Of a stretch of DNA of 57,500 nt, positions 41,601 through 53,911 are shown in pieces. Source of the DNA: Neocallimastix lanati (nom. inval.) (taxonomy: Eukaryota > Neocallimastigomycota > Neocallimastigomycetes > Neocallimastigales > Neocallimastigaceae); the NCBI GenBank assembly GCA_016946835.1, contig JACVTC010000112.1, forward strand, positions 175,001 through 232,500, read 5' to 3'. The notes under the pieces are model-generated. The model worked only from the letters and a program-made list of their open reading frames with translations. It did not search any database and was not told the origin of the DNA. The translations under genes were made by a program, and so were the position numbers. Positions within the stretch are counted from its first letter, which is position 1, and each line of letters opens with the position of its first letter.

Positions 41601-43796
41601 ATTTCAATAGAACTTAATTCTTTATTATCATCAAATTCATTAAGAAGAATTGAGAAGTAGTTACTTGAGAATATTTCATTATGCTTTCCATTACACATGC
41701 GTTGGGACCACTTGAATCTTCTAGATGGAGTAGGAGCACGAAAACCTTCTGAGTCATCTTTCTTGCAGGAAAGGATAAGAGGGTGGTGGTAAGATATATC
41801 ATTGAATGTACTACAAACAGATACCTTATTAATGTATTCCTTCATTTTACAATTAAATAAAACATGATCAATACAGGACGATCTACCATCCCGAGCCCAT
41901 GTGAAATCGAGACCTGATAAGTTTTTAGTGAACCACTGATGAGATGATTTAATAAGTAAACTTACTAATTGGGATTTAGACATATTAAAGTCACCTACAA
42001 GAATAGAAGGTGTATTAGTATGTTTCTTTATCCAATTAGTAATTTCTAAAAAGGCATTCTTTCTTTCTTCCTTATGAGTGACCGTAGGAACATAAATATT
42101 ACCAATAGTGCATTTAATTCCTCAAAAAGAAGTAATGTTGACAGAAATGATATACTTATATTCAAAGGGATCAGGAGAAAATGAACAAGAACGATGTACA
42201 CTTATACTAAGACCTCTCATACCGGGTATATTTGGATCAGCTTTTCATAAAATTGTATTATAGTGACAAAGAAATGGGTAATTATTTGAATGTACATTAA
42301 GGTATTGGCTATTACCGACCTCTTGCAAGCAAATACAGATGGGTTTAAAAATTTCATTAAAGTATCTAATACCATCACGTTTTTCATCATTCCATCCATT
42401 AATGTTCCAACTTGACACAAAGATTAAAGAACTGAGTAGACGGTGAATAAATATTACTATAAAGAAAATCTTTAACCATTGATTTAGTTTCAAAAGAAGA
42501 AAAATTGTTGTTAAATTTCTTAACTTCACTGAAAGTTCTGATTTTGTCGGTTTGGATCCAATTAATTTTATTGATTGGAAGGCAATGGGTAAGAAGAAAT
42601 AAAATATTTAGGTAATAAGTGGGTTTATCATAGTTTATCCTTAAAATGAAGTAATTTTCCATATTAGGTGTGTGTGTTTTTATAACTCCATGAACTATTT
42701 CATTGCAATTGGAAATACGTTTACTAAGAAATTCCTAAAGTTTACTAACAGACCATGATTGAAGATCATGAATAAAGATAAGAATGAAATCTTTATTCTG
42801 AATATCGTACCTTCGAAAGCCACGCCTTAAAACAGGTATAGTTGCTGAATTTGAAGAAGTATTATCCATTTCAAGAAAGCCTAAAAAATAAAATAAAAGA
42901 AGAATAAAATAAAAAATAATAAAAATAATAAAAAAAAATAGATAAAAAAAATTTTTTTTTTTTTTTTTTTTTTATATATATATATAACAAAATAAAATAA
43001 AAAATAAAAGAGAAAGTAAATTTCCTTTAAATAGTAAATAAAAAATATTGGTGTTGAATATTTGAAAGCTTGAAATATAAAATTGTTCTTGATGATTTAA
43101 TAGATTTTAGATTTTGTAAATAATTGATTTTATCCGGTATAACTGATATAATATTTATAAATTTACTCAAGGGTTAGAAATTTATTGATACAAAATTACT
43201 TGTATATACTGTTAAAATGAATAATTGTTTCTTTTTATCTTTTGACTGATTGTAATTCTTTCAATTAATTAAGCGCTTTAAGATGTTAAAAATTTTCTGT
43301 TGAATAATCATAAATTAGCTAAAAGTATATTTAAAAAGAAAAAATATTAGTAGAGAAAGACTATAAAAAAAGATTCCCATCCTTTAAATAATGTCTTAAA
43401 CACAAGCTTTAGAGTGAATCAATCTCCTACATTTCCATTTTACAATAGCTACATGAAAGTATAAATAATACTATAGAAAAATACATATACAAAATAATGC
43501 TAAAGTAAAAAATACAATAGATTCATTACAATGATAATATGTAGAAACTGCATGATATTATTAATTATACAACTCCAATGTTACTACATATCCAGTTTAA
43601 AACAATATAAAACATCAGGTTCACTTTCTACAGTCTTCCAGTATTCCAGTTTTCACTCTTCGTACTAGAAGCCACTTTAGAAAGGATAACCATCGATTAC
43701 CATCAGAATCACAGAAAGCTGTAATTAGTACACCTGATATAGGCTATTCCTTTTCCATCAACCCTCCATGGACCTGGAAAAACAGTCCATATCATT
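38613..43796 (-). mobile_element. LINE family B, near full-length but inactivated
   Basis: Minus strand, with a poly(A) tail as T-run 38613-38630, then a 3' UTR containing four TAA units and a coding tail VIIDEWEKLE. Order from the 5' side: 5' UTR (about 43796-42870) sharing TTTAGAGTGAATCAATCTC with the 5' UTR of the intact LINE; start near 42868; N-terminal region; endonuclease in pieces (SSWNINGWN near 42410, CLQEVGNSQ, LVGDFNMS, SFNDIS-like block, 41504-42529); pre-RT MKNNKAPGPDGIPIEFFKA (about 40980); RT with AYDSVP, GVRQGCPLSPILFNLFINDV and GLFADDIVLVAP (39748-40503); zinc finger CPKCCPCC...H...C (about 39300-39335); SVDIE block (about 38895). At least six stops or frameshifts interrupt it. 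It inserted into a family-C LINE. Confidence 0.88.
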
Positions 43797-43834
43797 GGGG
43801 ATCTCTTTCTCAATAAAACTTTTTTATTTCACAA
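43797..43834 (-). other. short LINE remnant between two LINEs
   Basis: CTCTTTCTCAATAAAA resembles the TCTCTTTCCCAATAAAA segment of family B (around 39527), encoding the FYWxRD region. Too short to classify further. Confidence 0.4.
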
Positions 43835-46318
43835 TTTTTTTTTTTTTTTTTTTTTTTTTTAACGGCAGCAAACTTGTTTCATCTTTATTAATTAAATATT
43901 TGAAAAAATACATGTAAAAAAAATAATAAAAAAAAAGATAAAAAAATAAACAAAAAATAAAACACAAAATAAAATAAAATAATGGTATAAAATATTCTAG
44001 TTTCATTTAATTAATATTTGTAAGACTTCACAAGGGCATTATTAATCTGAAGTATAATAATTAATTTTGACTTCACAATATTAATCATAATTTTAAGATA
44101 AGAAATTATGATCTTCATTGGTTGTACTAGCTCTGCTAGCCTGTCTTACTGTTTCTTCAGCATTGACGCTCTTGGTAATAGTAGTACGATTCGATTTGAA
44201 CCTATTGAACAAAGACCATTGCTGGCCAATAGCAATAGGTATAATCGATTGGAGAAGTGCCGCAGTAACCACTAAGAACGGAGTATCAGAATAAGCACCT
44301 GATTTCATCTGGCACTTAAATAGATCCTTCAATTCCCTTGTACTGTTATTAATACTTCGATCTCCAAGAAGGAAATTAAACACTTTTTCACACACACTAG
44401 AATCAATATACACATTATTTTCAATACTATTACTAACATTACTAAAAATACTATTACTAATATTACTATTACTATTATTACTATTACTATTATTACTGAT
44501 ACTAATATTACTATTACTATCATCATTATTACTATTAACTATATTATTTGTTAGGTTGCCACGGTAAAAAGCATTATATAAAAATAAAATTTTATCATTA
44601 ACTTTACTACAAATATGATTGAAAAAAAGACAATCAATTAACCAATGACTTATCAATTGTTTATTACTTTTACAATAGGGACAAAAATTAGGACACATTT
44701 GATCTATTATTTTTGCAGCTTTAGCAATTCTAGCATCTAATCTATATCCGCTTCGTCCACTCAATAGCCAATAGAAACCATATGAAAGATCAGGATATTC
44801 ATAACAAAGTTTTATAAAATTTGATGTTTCTTCGAATCTGTTTTTGTCATAAAATTCAGCTTTAATAGAATTGATTTTCATATCTCTTTTTTAATAAAAA
44901 TCCTTGATTTTATTATCGTTATTACCTCTTTTCTCTAGTTTACGTTTAAGAGTTCTACTTTCTTTTGTCCATGTATATTTTCTAGACTTTGGAATATTAT
45001 TAACTAAATAGGAAATAATACAATTTGAATCTTTCCACTTATCAAAACATTTGACTTGAGACAAAGCACACTTAGCTGACAATGGAGGAATATTTAAATC
45101 TTTTGAAATAGAATATACATTAATAAATAATTTGGCTTTTTGTATACCTGCAATCCATCTTAATCCTTTATTAATTAATTTTTGAGTATTATTTGTTCTC
45201 GCTTTATTTGAACCAAGTAAAGGCGCAAAGTAAGAGACTTTACTAAGTACATAAGAGTTAATTATAATCTTTTTAAATGGAATAGGAATTTTGGAATTTG
45301 AAAGAAATTTACTAACAGAAAAGAGAGCTTTAGTAACTTTAGAGTTAAGTAATTTAATAATAGGGTTCAACGATAAGCTTTTATTAAATGGTATGCCTAA
45401 ATAGGTATAACATTTAGTTATTGGGATTGGTTGACCAGCAAGGTAAAAAGTAGGATCTCTTTTATTTTGAAAAAGAGGTGTGTCTGGTCGAATCACCATC
45501 GTTGCACACTTGTTAATTCCAAAATTCATCATATTAAATTTAGCCCATTCATTTACCTTCTTAAGCATTTTTTTTAACTTAGTTCTTGATGGTGCGCATA
45601 GAACAATATCATCTGTAAAGAGTCCACCACAACATCTAGATTCGCCTAAAGGAATTCCAAGTTCTGAAAAATAATTAAAAATGTCATTAATAAAAAGATT
45701 GAAAAGAATTGGTGATAGTGGACAACCTTGTCTAACTCCTTTCATAATATTAAAAGATTCCGAATATTGATCATCAATTTTAACATTGGCTTTGGAAGTC
45801 AAATATAGATTTTTTATAAATTGATAACATTTACCTCTAATACCTAAAGCATCTAATTTATATAAAATATTACCTATTGGAACAGAATCATATGCCTTTT
45901 TTAAATCTAGAAAAGCAAGGTAAGTTTCTTTATTATCATTTTTTCGCCTTTGACAAATTTCTCGAATTGAAATAAATAAAGTAACACATTCTTCTTTATT
46001 ACGAAATCCAAATTGTTCTGGCCTAATAAAATTATTTTTAAGTCCATATTCCGAAATTCTTTTGGAGACTATTTTCGAAATGAGTTTAATACCATTGTTA
46101 ATCAGAGAGATACCTCGATAATTGTCACAATCAGATAGATCATCTCCTTTTTTAGGAATAGATATAATACTTGCTTCATTCCAAGAGCTAGGAAATTCTC
46201 CATTCCAAATTCTTGAGTATATCTTCTGTAAACAATTTAAACCAGAAGAAGAATTATTTACTGAATTTTCGTCATCCGGAGGAATTAAAGCTTTATAAAA
46301 TTCAATAGGAATTCCATC
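43835..46318 (-). mobile_element. LINE family A, 5'-truncated copy (minus strand)
   Basis: A poly(A) tail (T-run 43835-43860) and the same 3' end (AACGGCAGCAAACTTG on the plus strand) as the intact LINE. The coding part is collinear with it from the pre-RT segment IPIEF (46318) to the end (44093). The RT box is FTDD, as in the intact copy. I see one disabling change: TAA at 44888-44890 where other copies have the Trp of FYWKRD, splitting the frame into 45802-44891 (open upstream to 46318) and 44881-44093. It is truncated at 46318 into a family-B-like LINE. Confidence 0.9.
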
Positions 46319-46837
46319 TATGTACCTTTTTTAATAATTTTTCTAAATTTTTTGCACTTGGAGCAATGAGAACAACATCATCAGCAAAGAGTCCACCACA
46401 ACATTTTTTTCTTCCAATATTAACACCATATTTTTCACAATCATTTAATATATCATTGATGAATAAATTGAATAAGATCGGAGATAATGGACAACCTTGA
46501 CGAACACCTCTTTTAATAGGAAATTCATTTGATAACATTGAAGCAAATCGAGCACGAGCTTTAGATGAAGTATATAAATTACATAGAAAATCAAAACATT
46601 TACCACGTACTCCATAATGATATAATTTAGTAAGAATGTTAAAAATAGGAACTGAATCATAAGCTTTTTTAAGATCTAAAAAGGCTAAATATGTGAATTT
46701 TCCTTGAAATTTTCTTCTTTGGCATATTTCTCTAACGGAAATGAATAAACTAATGCATTCTTCACGGTTGCGAAAGCCAAATTGTTCAGGTCTAATGAAA
46801 TTGTGTGAGAGTGCGTAAGTAGATATTCTATCTGTTA
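46319..46837 (-). mobile_element. LINE family B' reverse-transcriptase segment (right part of a split element)
   Basis: Minus-strand RT segment: PEQFGFRNREECISLFIS, AYDSVPIFNIL, GVRQGCPLSPILFNLFINDI, GLFADDVVLIAP and LEKLLKKVHR. It is similar to, but distinct from, family B (40186-40720). It is interrupted on its 5' side by the intact LINE (its continuation is at 52163-52340) and on its 3' side by the truncated family-A copy. Confidence 0.82.
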
Positions 46838-47092
46838 TTTTTTTTTTTTTTTTTTTTTTTTTAACGGCAGCAAACTTGTTTCATCTTTATTAATTAAATA
46901 TTTGATAAAATACATGTAATAAAATAATAAAAAAAAGATAAAAAAAATAAACAAAAAAAAAACACAAAATAAAATAAAATAATGGTATAATATATTCTAG
47001 TTTCATTTAATTAATATTTGTAAGACTTCACAAGGGCATTATTATACTGAAGTATAATAATTAATTTTGACTTCGCAATGTTAATCATAATT

Positions 47093-50000
47093 TTAAGATA
47101 CAAAATTATGATCTTCATTGGTTGCGCTAGCCCTGCTGGCCTGTCTTACTGTTTCTTCAGCATTGACGCTCTTGGTAGTAGTAGTACGATTCGATTTGAA
47201 CCTATTGAACAAAGACCATTGCTGGCCAATAGCAATAGGTAAAATCGATTGAAGAAGTGCCGCAGTAACCACTAAGAACGGAGTATCAGAATAAGCACCT
47301 GATTTCATCTGGCACTTAAATAGATCCTTCAATTCCCTTGTACTGTTATTAATACTTCGATCTCCAAGAAGGAAATTAAACACTTTTTCACACACACTAG
47401 AATCAATATACACATTATTTTCAATACTATTACTAATATTACTATAACTATTATTACTATTACTATTATTACTATTACTACTATTACTATTACTATCATC
47501 ATTATTACTATTAACTATATTATTTGTTAGGTTGCCACGGTAAAAAGCATTATATAAAAATAAAATTTTATCATTAACTTTACTACGAATATGATTGAAA
47601 AAAGGACAATCAATTAACCAATGACTTATCCATTGTTTATTACTTTTACAACAGGGACAATAATTAGGACACATTTGATCTACAATTTTTGCAGCTTTAG
47701 CAATTCTAGCATCTAATCTATATCCGCTTCGTCCACTCAATAGCCAATAGAAACCATATGAAAGATCAGGATATTCATAACAAAGTTTTATAAAATTTGA
47801 TGTTTCTTCGAATCTGTTTTTGTCATAAAACTCAGCTTTAATAGAATTGATTTTCATATCTCTTTTCCAATAAAAATCCTTGATTTTATTATCGTTATTA
47901 CCTCTTTTCTCTAGTTTACGTTTAAGAGTTCTACTTTCTTTTGTCCATGTATATTTTCTAGATCTTGGAATATTATTAACTAAATAGGAAATAATACAAT
48001 TTGAATCTTTCCATTTATCAAAACATTTGACTTGAGACAAAGCACACTTAGCTGACAATGGAGGAATATTTAAATCTTTTGAAATAGAATATACATTAAT
48101 AAATGATTTGGCTTTTTGTATACCTGCAATCCATCTTAATCCTTTATTAATTAATTTTTGAGTATTATTTGTTCTAGCTTTATTTGAACCAAGTAAAGGC
48201 GCAAAGTAAGAGACTTTACTAAGTACATAAGAGTTAATTATAATCTTTTTAAATGGAATAGGAATTTTGGAGTTTGAAAGAAATTTACTAACAGAAAAGA
48301 GAGCTTTAGTAACTTTAGAGTTAAGTAATTTAATAATAGGGTTCAATGATAAGCTTTTATTAAATGGTATACCTAAATAGGTATAACATTTAGTTATTGG
48401 GATTGGTTGACCAGCAAGATAAAAAGTAGGATCTCTTTTATTTTGAAAAAGAGGTGTGTCTGGTCGAATCACCATCGTTGCACACTTGTTAATTCCAAAA
48501 TTCATCATATTAAATTTAGCCCATTCATTTACCTTCTTAAGCATTTTTTTTAACTTAGTTCTTGATGGTGCGCATAGAACAATATCATCTGTAAAGAGTC
48601 CACCACAACATCTAGATTCGCCTAAAGGAATTCCGAGTTCTGAAAAATAATTAAAAATGTCATTAATAAAAATATTGAAAAGAATTGGTGATAGTGGACA
48701 ACCTTGTCTAACTCCTTTCATAATATTAAAAGATTCCGAATATTGATCATCAATTTTAACACTGGCTTTGGAAGTCATATATAGATTTTTTATAAATTGA
48801 TAACATTTACCTCTAATACCTAAAGCATCTAATTTATATAAAATATTACCTATTGGAACAGAATCATATGCCTTTTTTAAATCTAGAAAAGCAAGGTAAG
48901 TTTCTTTATTATCATTTTTACGCCTTTGACAAATTTCTCGAATTGAAATAAATAAACTAACACATTCTTCTTTTGTACGAAATCCAAATTGCTCTGGCCT
49001 AATAAAATTATTTTTAAGTCCATATTCCGAAATTCTTTTGGAGACTATTTTCGAAATGAGTTTAATACCATTGTTAATCAGAGAGATACCTCGATAATTG
49101 TCACAATCAGATAGATCATCTCCTTTTTTAGGAATAGATATAATACTTGCTTCATTCCAAGAGCTAGGAAATTCTCCATTCCAAATTCTTGAGTATATCT
49201 TCTGTAAACAATTTAAACCAGAAGAAGAATTATTTACTGAATTTTCGTCATCCGGAGGTATTAAAGCTTTATAAAATTCAATAGGAATTCCATCCGGGCC
49301 TGAAGCTTTATAATTTGGAGTAGCTAAAATTGCTTCTCTAATTTCTTCTATACTGATGTCTTGATTTATATCCCATTCATTGTGTCTCGTATACCTGATT
49401 GTTCCATTGGAAAATTTATTAGACCATTCGATTAATGCACTATTGATATCAGAATGACTTGAAGCAAGTTTTTTATAGTGATTGTGCCATACTTCTAACT
49501 GTTCTTTAGTAGAAGTAGCTAGTTTACCATTTTTGTCCTTTACTGGAGAATTTGACATATTTTTAAATTTATCTACTTTTGCTGTTGTTTTAAGCCATTT
49601 CCAAGCTTTCTTAGGGTTATGAGATTTCATATATTCACATCCTGTATTGATCCAATGTTGGTATTCAGTTTTCCTATAAATATTACACATATGATGAATA
49701 ATTTTGCACATTCTATTATATTTATCAATTAATTCTTCAAATTCATCTAAATTATGATAAGAACCTCTTCTTTTAATGGATTTATATAATTTCATTTTGA
49801 GTTTTTGCAAATTAAATATTTTCTGCGACATATGAAAAAAAGATTTTCGAACTTCTGAAATTGACGTGATATTAAGTTCCTTAGCAATATTGAATGAAGT
49901 TGAAATAAATTTCTTAGAAATATCATCAATACTAATATTAGGATCTGGAATCACTTCCTCTAATACACTAAAATAGTTGTTGTCAAAAATTGATTCTTTT

Positions 50001-51529
50001 TCATTTATACATTTTAATCTATCCCATTTAACTGTCTTTTTAGGCAGAGAGAAAGAATTATCTGAATTAACTGATGAAAAACATTTACCTTTTATTAATA
50101 AAGGTTTATGATCCGAAATGGGGGGAAAGTCAATAAAAGTACCATATGAAAGTAAATCTAACATATGATCATTGACAATCGCATGATCTATATCAGATTC
50201 TCTATTACCTCTACTCCATGAAATTGGGGAGCCCCATAAGGGAAGAATTTTCCAATTACTAAATTTAGAGAGCAAATTACCTAATTTCTCAGTAGGTAAA
50301 TTAAAATCACCAACCAACATTGAAGGATGAGAAGAGTGACTATTTAACCAAGACAATATTTCAATTCTAGCAGCTCTAGCATGAAGACTATGGCCACTAT
50401 GAGGTACGTACACATTACCAATAGAACATTTAGTGAAATTCCAAAAATTATAAGTATACAAGGAAATAATATACTCATAAGTGTTGTTTTCAAGAGAGGC
50501 TTGACAAGAATTATGAAACCCTATATAAAGTCCTCTTTTACCGGGAATTTCATTATTAGCTTTTTTGAAGAAATGTTTGTAGTTTTTTAATGATACTCGA
50601 CATGGATATTTACTGCTAGAACCTGAACCATTTCCTGTTTCCTGAAAGCATAAGAAAAGTGGTTTGTACATTGAAATAAAGAATTCAACACTGTCTTTTT
50701 TATCAAAGTTCCATCCATTAGTATTCCAACTGACACATAGAGAAAATTCTTTAACTGTATTATTATTAATATGAGTGTTATTAATATTATTGGAGTTATT
50801 ATAATTGATTGAACTGGAATTTGAATTTGAATCTGAACTTGAAACTGAATTTAAACATAAATTGGAAATTGGACTTGAACTTGTACTTGAACTTGAATTT
50901 GAACTTGAACTTGTACTTAGTCTTGAACTTGAACTTGAACTTGAACTTGAACTTGAACTTGAACTTGAACTTGAACTTAAACTTAAACTTGAACTAGAAC
51001 TTGAACTTGAACTTGTACTTGAACTTGAGCTTGTACTTGAACTTGTACTTGAACTTGAACATGAATCTGTTTTTGAACTTGAATTTAAATTTTGACTTGA
51101 ATCTGCATTTGAATTTGAAATAGTGAATAAATTGATATTATATGATGAATTCACTTTTTCTGATAAGGCAAAATGTTTCCTTTTGAGTGAAGAAAAACTG
51201 TATTTATGATTCCTTTTGCTACAATTAATAACATTAATTGAAGCACGTTTGAAACTATTAACAATACAATCAGTAATAGATGTTATTTCTTCTTCATTAC
51301 CTACTATTTTAATTTTAAAGAATGCATCATTAAAATTAGCAATACGTTTAATTGATAAAACCTTATCATTTAATTCATTCAGAGTTTTCTTTAAATGTCT
51401 TCTCATTTTGATTTCTGGCCAAGATCGAAGTCCGCGGATAAAGAGTAGTTTCGTATTCTCCATTGGTATACCGTGGCACCTTGAACCTCTTAGAATGAAA
51501 TTCTTATTTCTTATATATTGGATTTCCAT
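47093..51529 (-). CDS. LINE polyprotein: N-terminal domain, endonuclease, reverse transcriptase, zinc finger (1478 aa)
   Basis: Single intact ORF. Residues 1-105 are a compact alpha/beta region (KLLFIRGLRSWPEI; FFKIKIVGNEEE) that may be RNA-binding. Residues 130-260 are Ser/Asn-rich, with a long poly-Ser tract. The EEP endonuclease spans about 263-510, with SWNTNGWNF (Asn), CFQETGNG (Glu), LVGDFNLP (Asp/Asn), ESDIDH and ISDHKP (catalytic His). RT spans about 740-1060: GPDGIPIEFYKA, PKKGDDLSDCDNYRGISLIN, LDLKKAYDSVP, GVRQGCPLSPILFN and box FTDD near 980, where FADD is usual. A zinc finger, CPNYCPCC...H...C, lies near 1285-1310. The tail has KSVNAEETVRQASRAS near 1450, a block shared by all LINE families in this window. 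It nicks DNA and reverse-transcribes its own RNA at the target. Start: first Met after a stop-rich 5' UTR. Confidence 0.94.
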   Translation of the reverse strand: MEIQYIRNKNFILRGSRCHGIPMENTKLLFIRGLRSWPEIKMRRHLKKTLNELNDKVLSIKRIANFNDAFFKIKIVGNEEEITSITDCIVNSFKRASINVINCSKRNHKYSFSSLKRKHFALSEKVNSSYNINLFTISNSNADSSQNLNSSSKTDSCSSSSTSSSTSSSSSTSSSSSSSSSLSLSSSSSSSSSSSSSSSSSSRLSTSSSSNSSSSTSSSPISNLCLNSVSSSDSNSNSSSINYNNSNNINNTHINNNTVKEFSLCVSWNTNGWNFDKKDSVEFFISMYKPLFLCFQETGNGSGSSSKYPCRVSLKNYKHFFKKANNEIPGKRGLYIGFHNSCQASLENNTYEYIISLYTYNFWNFTKCSIGNVYVPHSGHSLHARAARIEILSWLNSHSSHPSMLVGDFNLPTEKLGNLLSKFSNWKILPLWGSPISWSRGNRESDIDHAIVNDHMLDLLSYGTFIDFPPISDHKPLLIKGKCFSSVNSDNSFSLPKKTVKWDRLKCINEKESIFDNNYFSVLEEVIPDPNISIDDISKKFISTSFNIAKELNITSISEVRKSFFHMSQKIFNLQKLKMKLYKSIKRRGSYHNLDEFEELIDKYNRMCKIIHHMCNIYRKTEYQHWINTGCEYMKSHNPKKAWKWLKTTAKVDKFKNMSNSPVKDKNGKLATSTKEQLEVWHNHYKKLASSHSDINSALIEWSNKFSNGTIRYTRHNEWDINQDISIEEIREAILATPNYKASGPDGIPIEFYKALIPPDDENSVNNSSSGLNCLQKIYSRIWNGEFPSSWNEASIISIPKKGDDLSDCDNYRGISLINNGIKLISKIVSKRISEYGLKNNFIRPEQFGFRTKEECVSLFISIREICQRRKNDNKETYLAFLDLKKAYDSVPIGNILYKLDALGIRGKCYQFIKNLYMTSKASVKIDDQYSESFNIMKGVRQGCPLSPILFNIFINDIFNYFSELGIPLGESRCCGGLFTDDIVLCAPSRTKLKKMLKKVNEWAKFNMMNFGINKCATMVIRPDTPLFQNKRDPTFYLAGQPIPITKCYTYLGIPFNKSLSLNPIIKLLNSKVTKALFSVSKFLSNSKIPIPFKKIIINSYVLSKVSYFAPLLGSNKARTNNTQKLINKGLRWIAGIQKAKSFINVYSISKDLNIPPLSAKCALSQVKCFDKWKDSNCIISYLVNNIPRSRKYTWTKESRTLKRKLEKRGNNDNKIKDFYWKRDMKINSIKAEFYDKNRFEETSNFIKLCYEYPDLSYGFYWLLSGRSGYRLDARIAKAAKIVDQMCPNYCPCCKSNKQWISHWLIDCPFFNHIRSKVNDKILFLYNAFYRGNLTNNIVNSNNDDSNSNSSNSNNSNSNNSYSNISNSIENNVYIDSSVCEKVFNFLLGDRSINNSTRELKDLFKCQMKSGAYSDTPFLVVTAALLQSILPIAIGQQWSLFNRFKSNRTTTTKSVNAEETVRQASRASATNEDHNFVS
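50860..51065 (-). repeat. poly-Ser-coding hexanucleotide-like repeat in LINE A ORF
   Basis: On the plus strand a TTGAAC/TTGTAC tandem repeat of about 200 bp. On the minus strand it encodes Ser (AGT/TCA alternating) with occasional Thr, Leu and Arg, at residues about 155-223. Family B has no comparable tract at the same place. Confidence 0.85.
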
Positions 51530-52162
51530 AATAGTAATAAAAAACTAAAAATTAATAACTAAAAAAAATAAAAAATAAAAGTCAGTTTTTATTATAAAGT
51601 CTTGAGTATAATGAGAATTGTAATAATTTTATATCTTTTTGGAGTAAATAATTTCGATAATTAGTAGTTTGTTGAATGATTGAAAAATAATTTGATTTAG
51701 CACTTTTTTCAGTATATTATTTAAATTGAATATCATAAAGTATTTAATGACTAAGATTGAATTGATGAAATAAAATGGCACAAAATTAGTACAGAGTTAA
51801 ATAAATTACTACAAGATTTAGAGTGAATCAATCTCTTACAACGTGATACATGAAATATATAGTTGAAATACAATTGAATACAATAGATTCTTACATGAGA
51901 ATAGTAATACTACATGAAAATAGAAATACAATGAAAATGTATTACTTATTCTTGGGTGTAACTTATTTAACAATGTTCTAAAAATGCACCATTATATTCC
52001 GCAGTGAATGTTCACCAGAAAAATTTTACCAATAACATTACCATTGCGCATAATGTTATTAATTAACACAAAATATAACTTTACTACTATTTTGCACCAG
52101 TACTGTGGATCTACTTTAAAAGAGTAAAGTTAATTCCCCTTGCAGGCGATACATAAATCGAG

Positions 52163-52340
52163 TACATTAATGAGAGAAATACCTCGATAATTACTACAAT
52201 CTGATAGGTCACCTTTCTTAGGAATTGATACAATAGAAGCAGAGTTCCATTTTTTAGGAAAAGACCCATTCCATATTTTATTAAAAATCAATGGAAATAT
52301 TATTCTTTTTGTACTATAATTTTTAAAGCAAAAATAATCA
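52163..52340 (-). mobile_element. LINE family B' segment (left part of the split element)
   Basis: Minus strand: IFNKIWNGSFPKKWNSASIV, SIPKKGDLSDCSNYRGISLI. This is the RT segment directly preceding that at 46319-46837. The intact family-A LINE separates them. The upstream part of the element is lost into AT-rich DNA. Confidence 0.82.
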
Positions 52341-52711
52341 TATACTTTTTTATATATTACTATCATATACTTAAAATAAAAATAAATAACAATAATAATT
52401 AATTATAATAAACAATTTTAATAATACACTAACACGAAAATTACTCAATACTTTATTACGCACAAAATATATCATTAATTGCTATAATTTTTTTAACTTT
52501 TTTATTTTTTAATTTATTTTTAATTTTTTGCTTTTTTTTTTTTTTTTTTTTATTGCTTAATATTTTTTTTATTTGCTTCTATATTTTTTTTTTCAATTTT
52601 ATTCACTTTTTTTTTGCTTCTTTTTTATGTAATAAAATATTTTTTTAATAAGTAATATTTATTTATTACTTAACCAATTATATCATATTTTATCAATGTT
52701 TAAAAATAATT
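52341..52711. other. non-coding AT-rich spacer
   Basis: T-rich with several runs of T (for example about 52530-52550). It separates the LINE cluster from the exon-like tail after TPI. Confidence 0.6.
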
Positions 52712-52813
52712 TTAACAAATGACACAACATGATAAACTGGAAGAACCTTTTATTAGTTCAGATGTAGTAGGCTTTAACTCTTTATTTGAAGTACTTTTAG
52801 CTTGGCCATCGAT
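52712..52813 (-). other. 33-codon in-frame extension after the TPI stop, ending CCVIC
   Basis: Directly after the TPI stop (TAA, 52816-52814) the same frame stays open for 33 codons to a second TAA (52714-52712) and ends SSSLSCCVIC. CVIC is a CaaX-type prenylation box, and CCVIC is a Ras-family-type ending. The stretch is GC-richer than the flanking spacer, like an exon. It could be a readthrough or alternatively spliced C-terminus giving membrane-bound TPI, a captured last exon of a Ras-like gene, or a chance 3' UTR ORF. Confidence 0.45.

Positions 52814-53911
<1,098 letters not shown>

Larger units (their letters stand above)
46838..52160 (-). mobile_element. LINE family A, full-length and probably recently active
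   Basis: About 5.3 kb: 5' UTR about 630 bp (52160-51530), a single ORF (51529-47093), 3' UTR 47092-46863 and a poly(A) tail as T-run 46838-46862. The 5' end is placed where family-B' RT sequence resumes (about 52163). Relative to family B, about 28 bp of target is missing at the junction and no target duplication was seen. Two 5'-truncated relatives lie at 35399-36739 and 43835-46318. Confidence 0.88.

Noticed and set aside
50805-51095. Glu/Leu repeat ORF on the plus strand
   Set aside because: Antisense of the poly-Ser tract of the LINE ORF.
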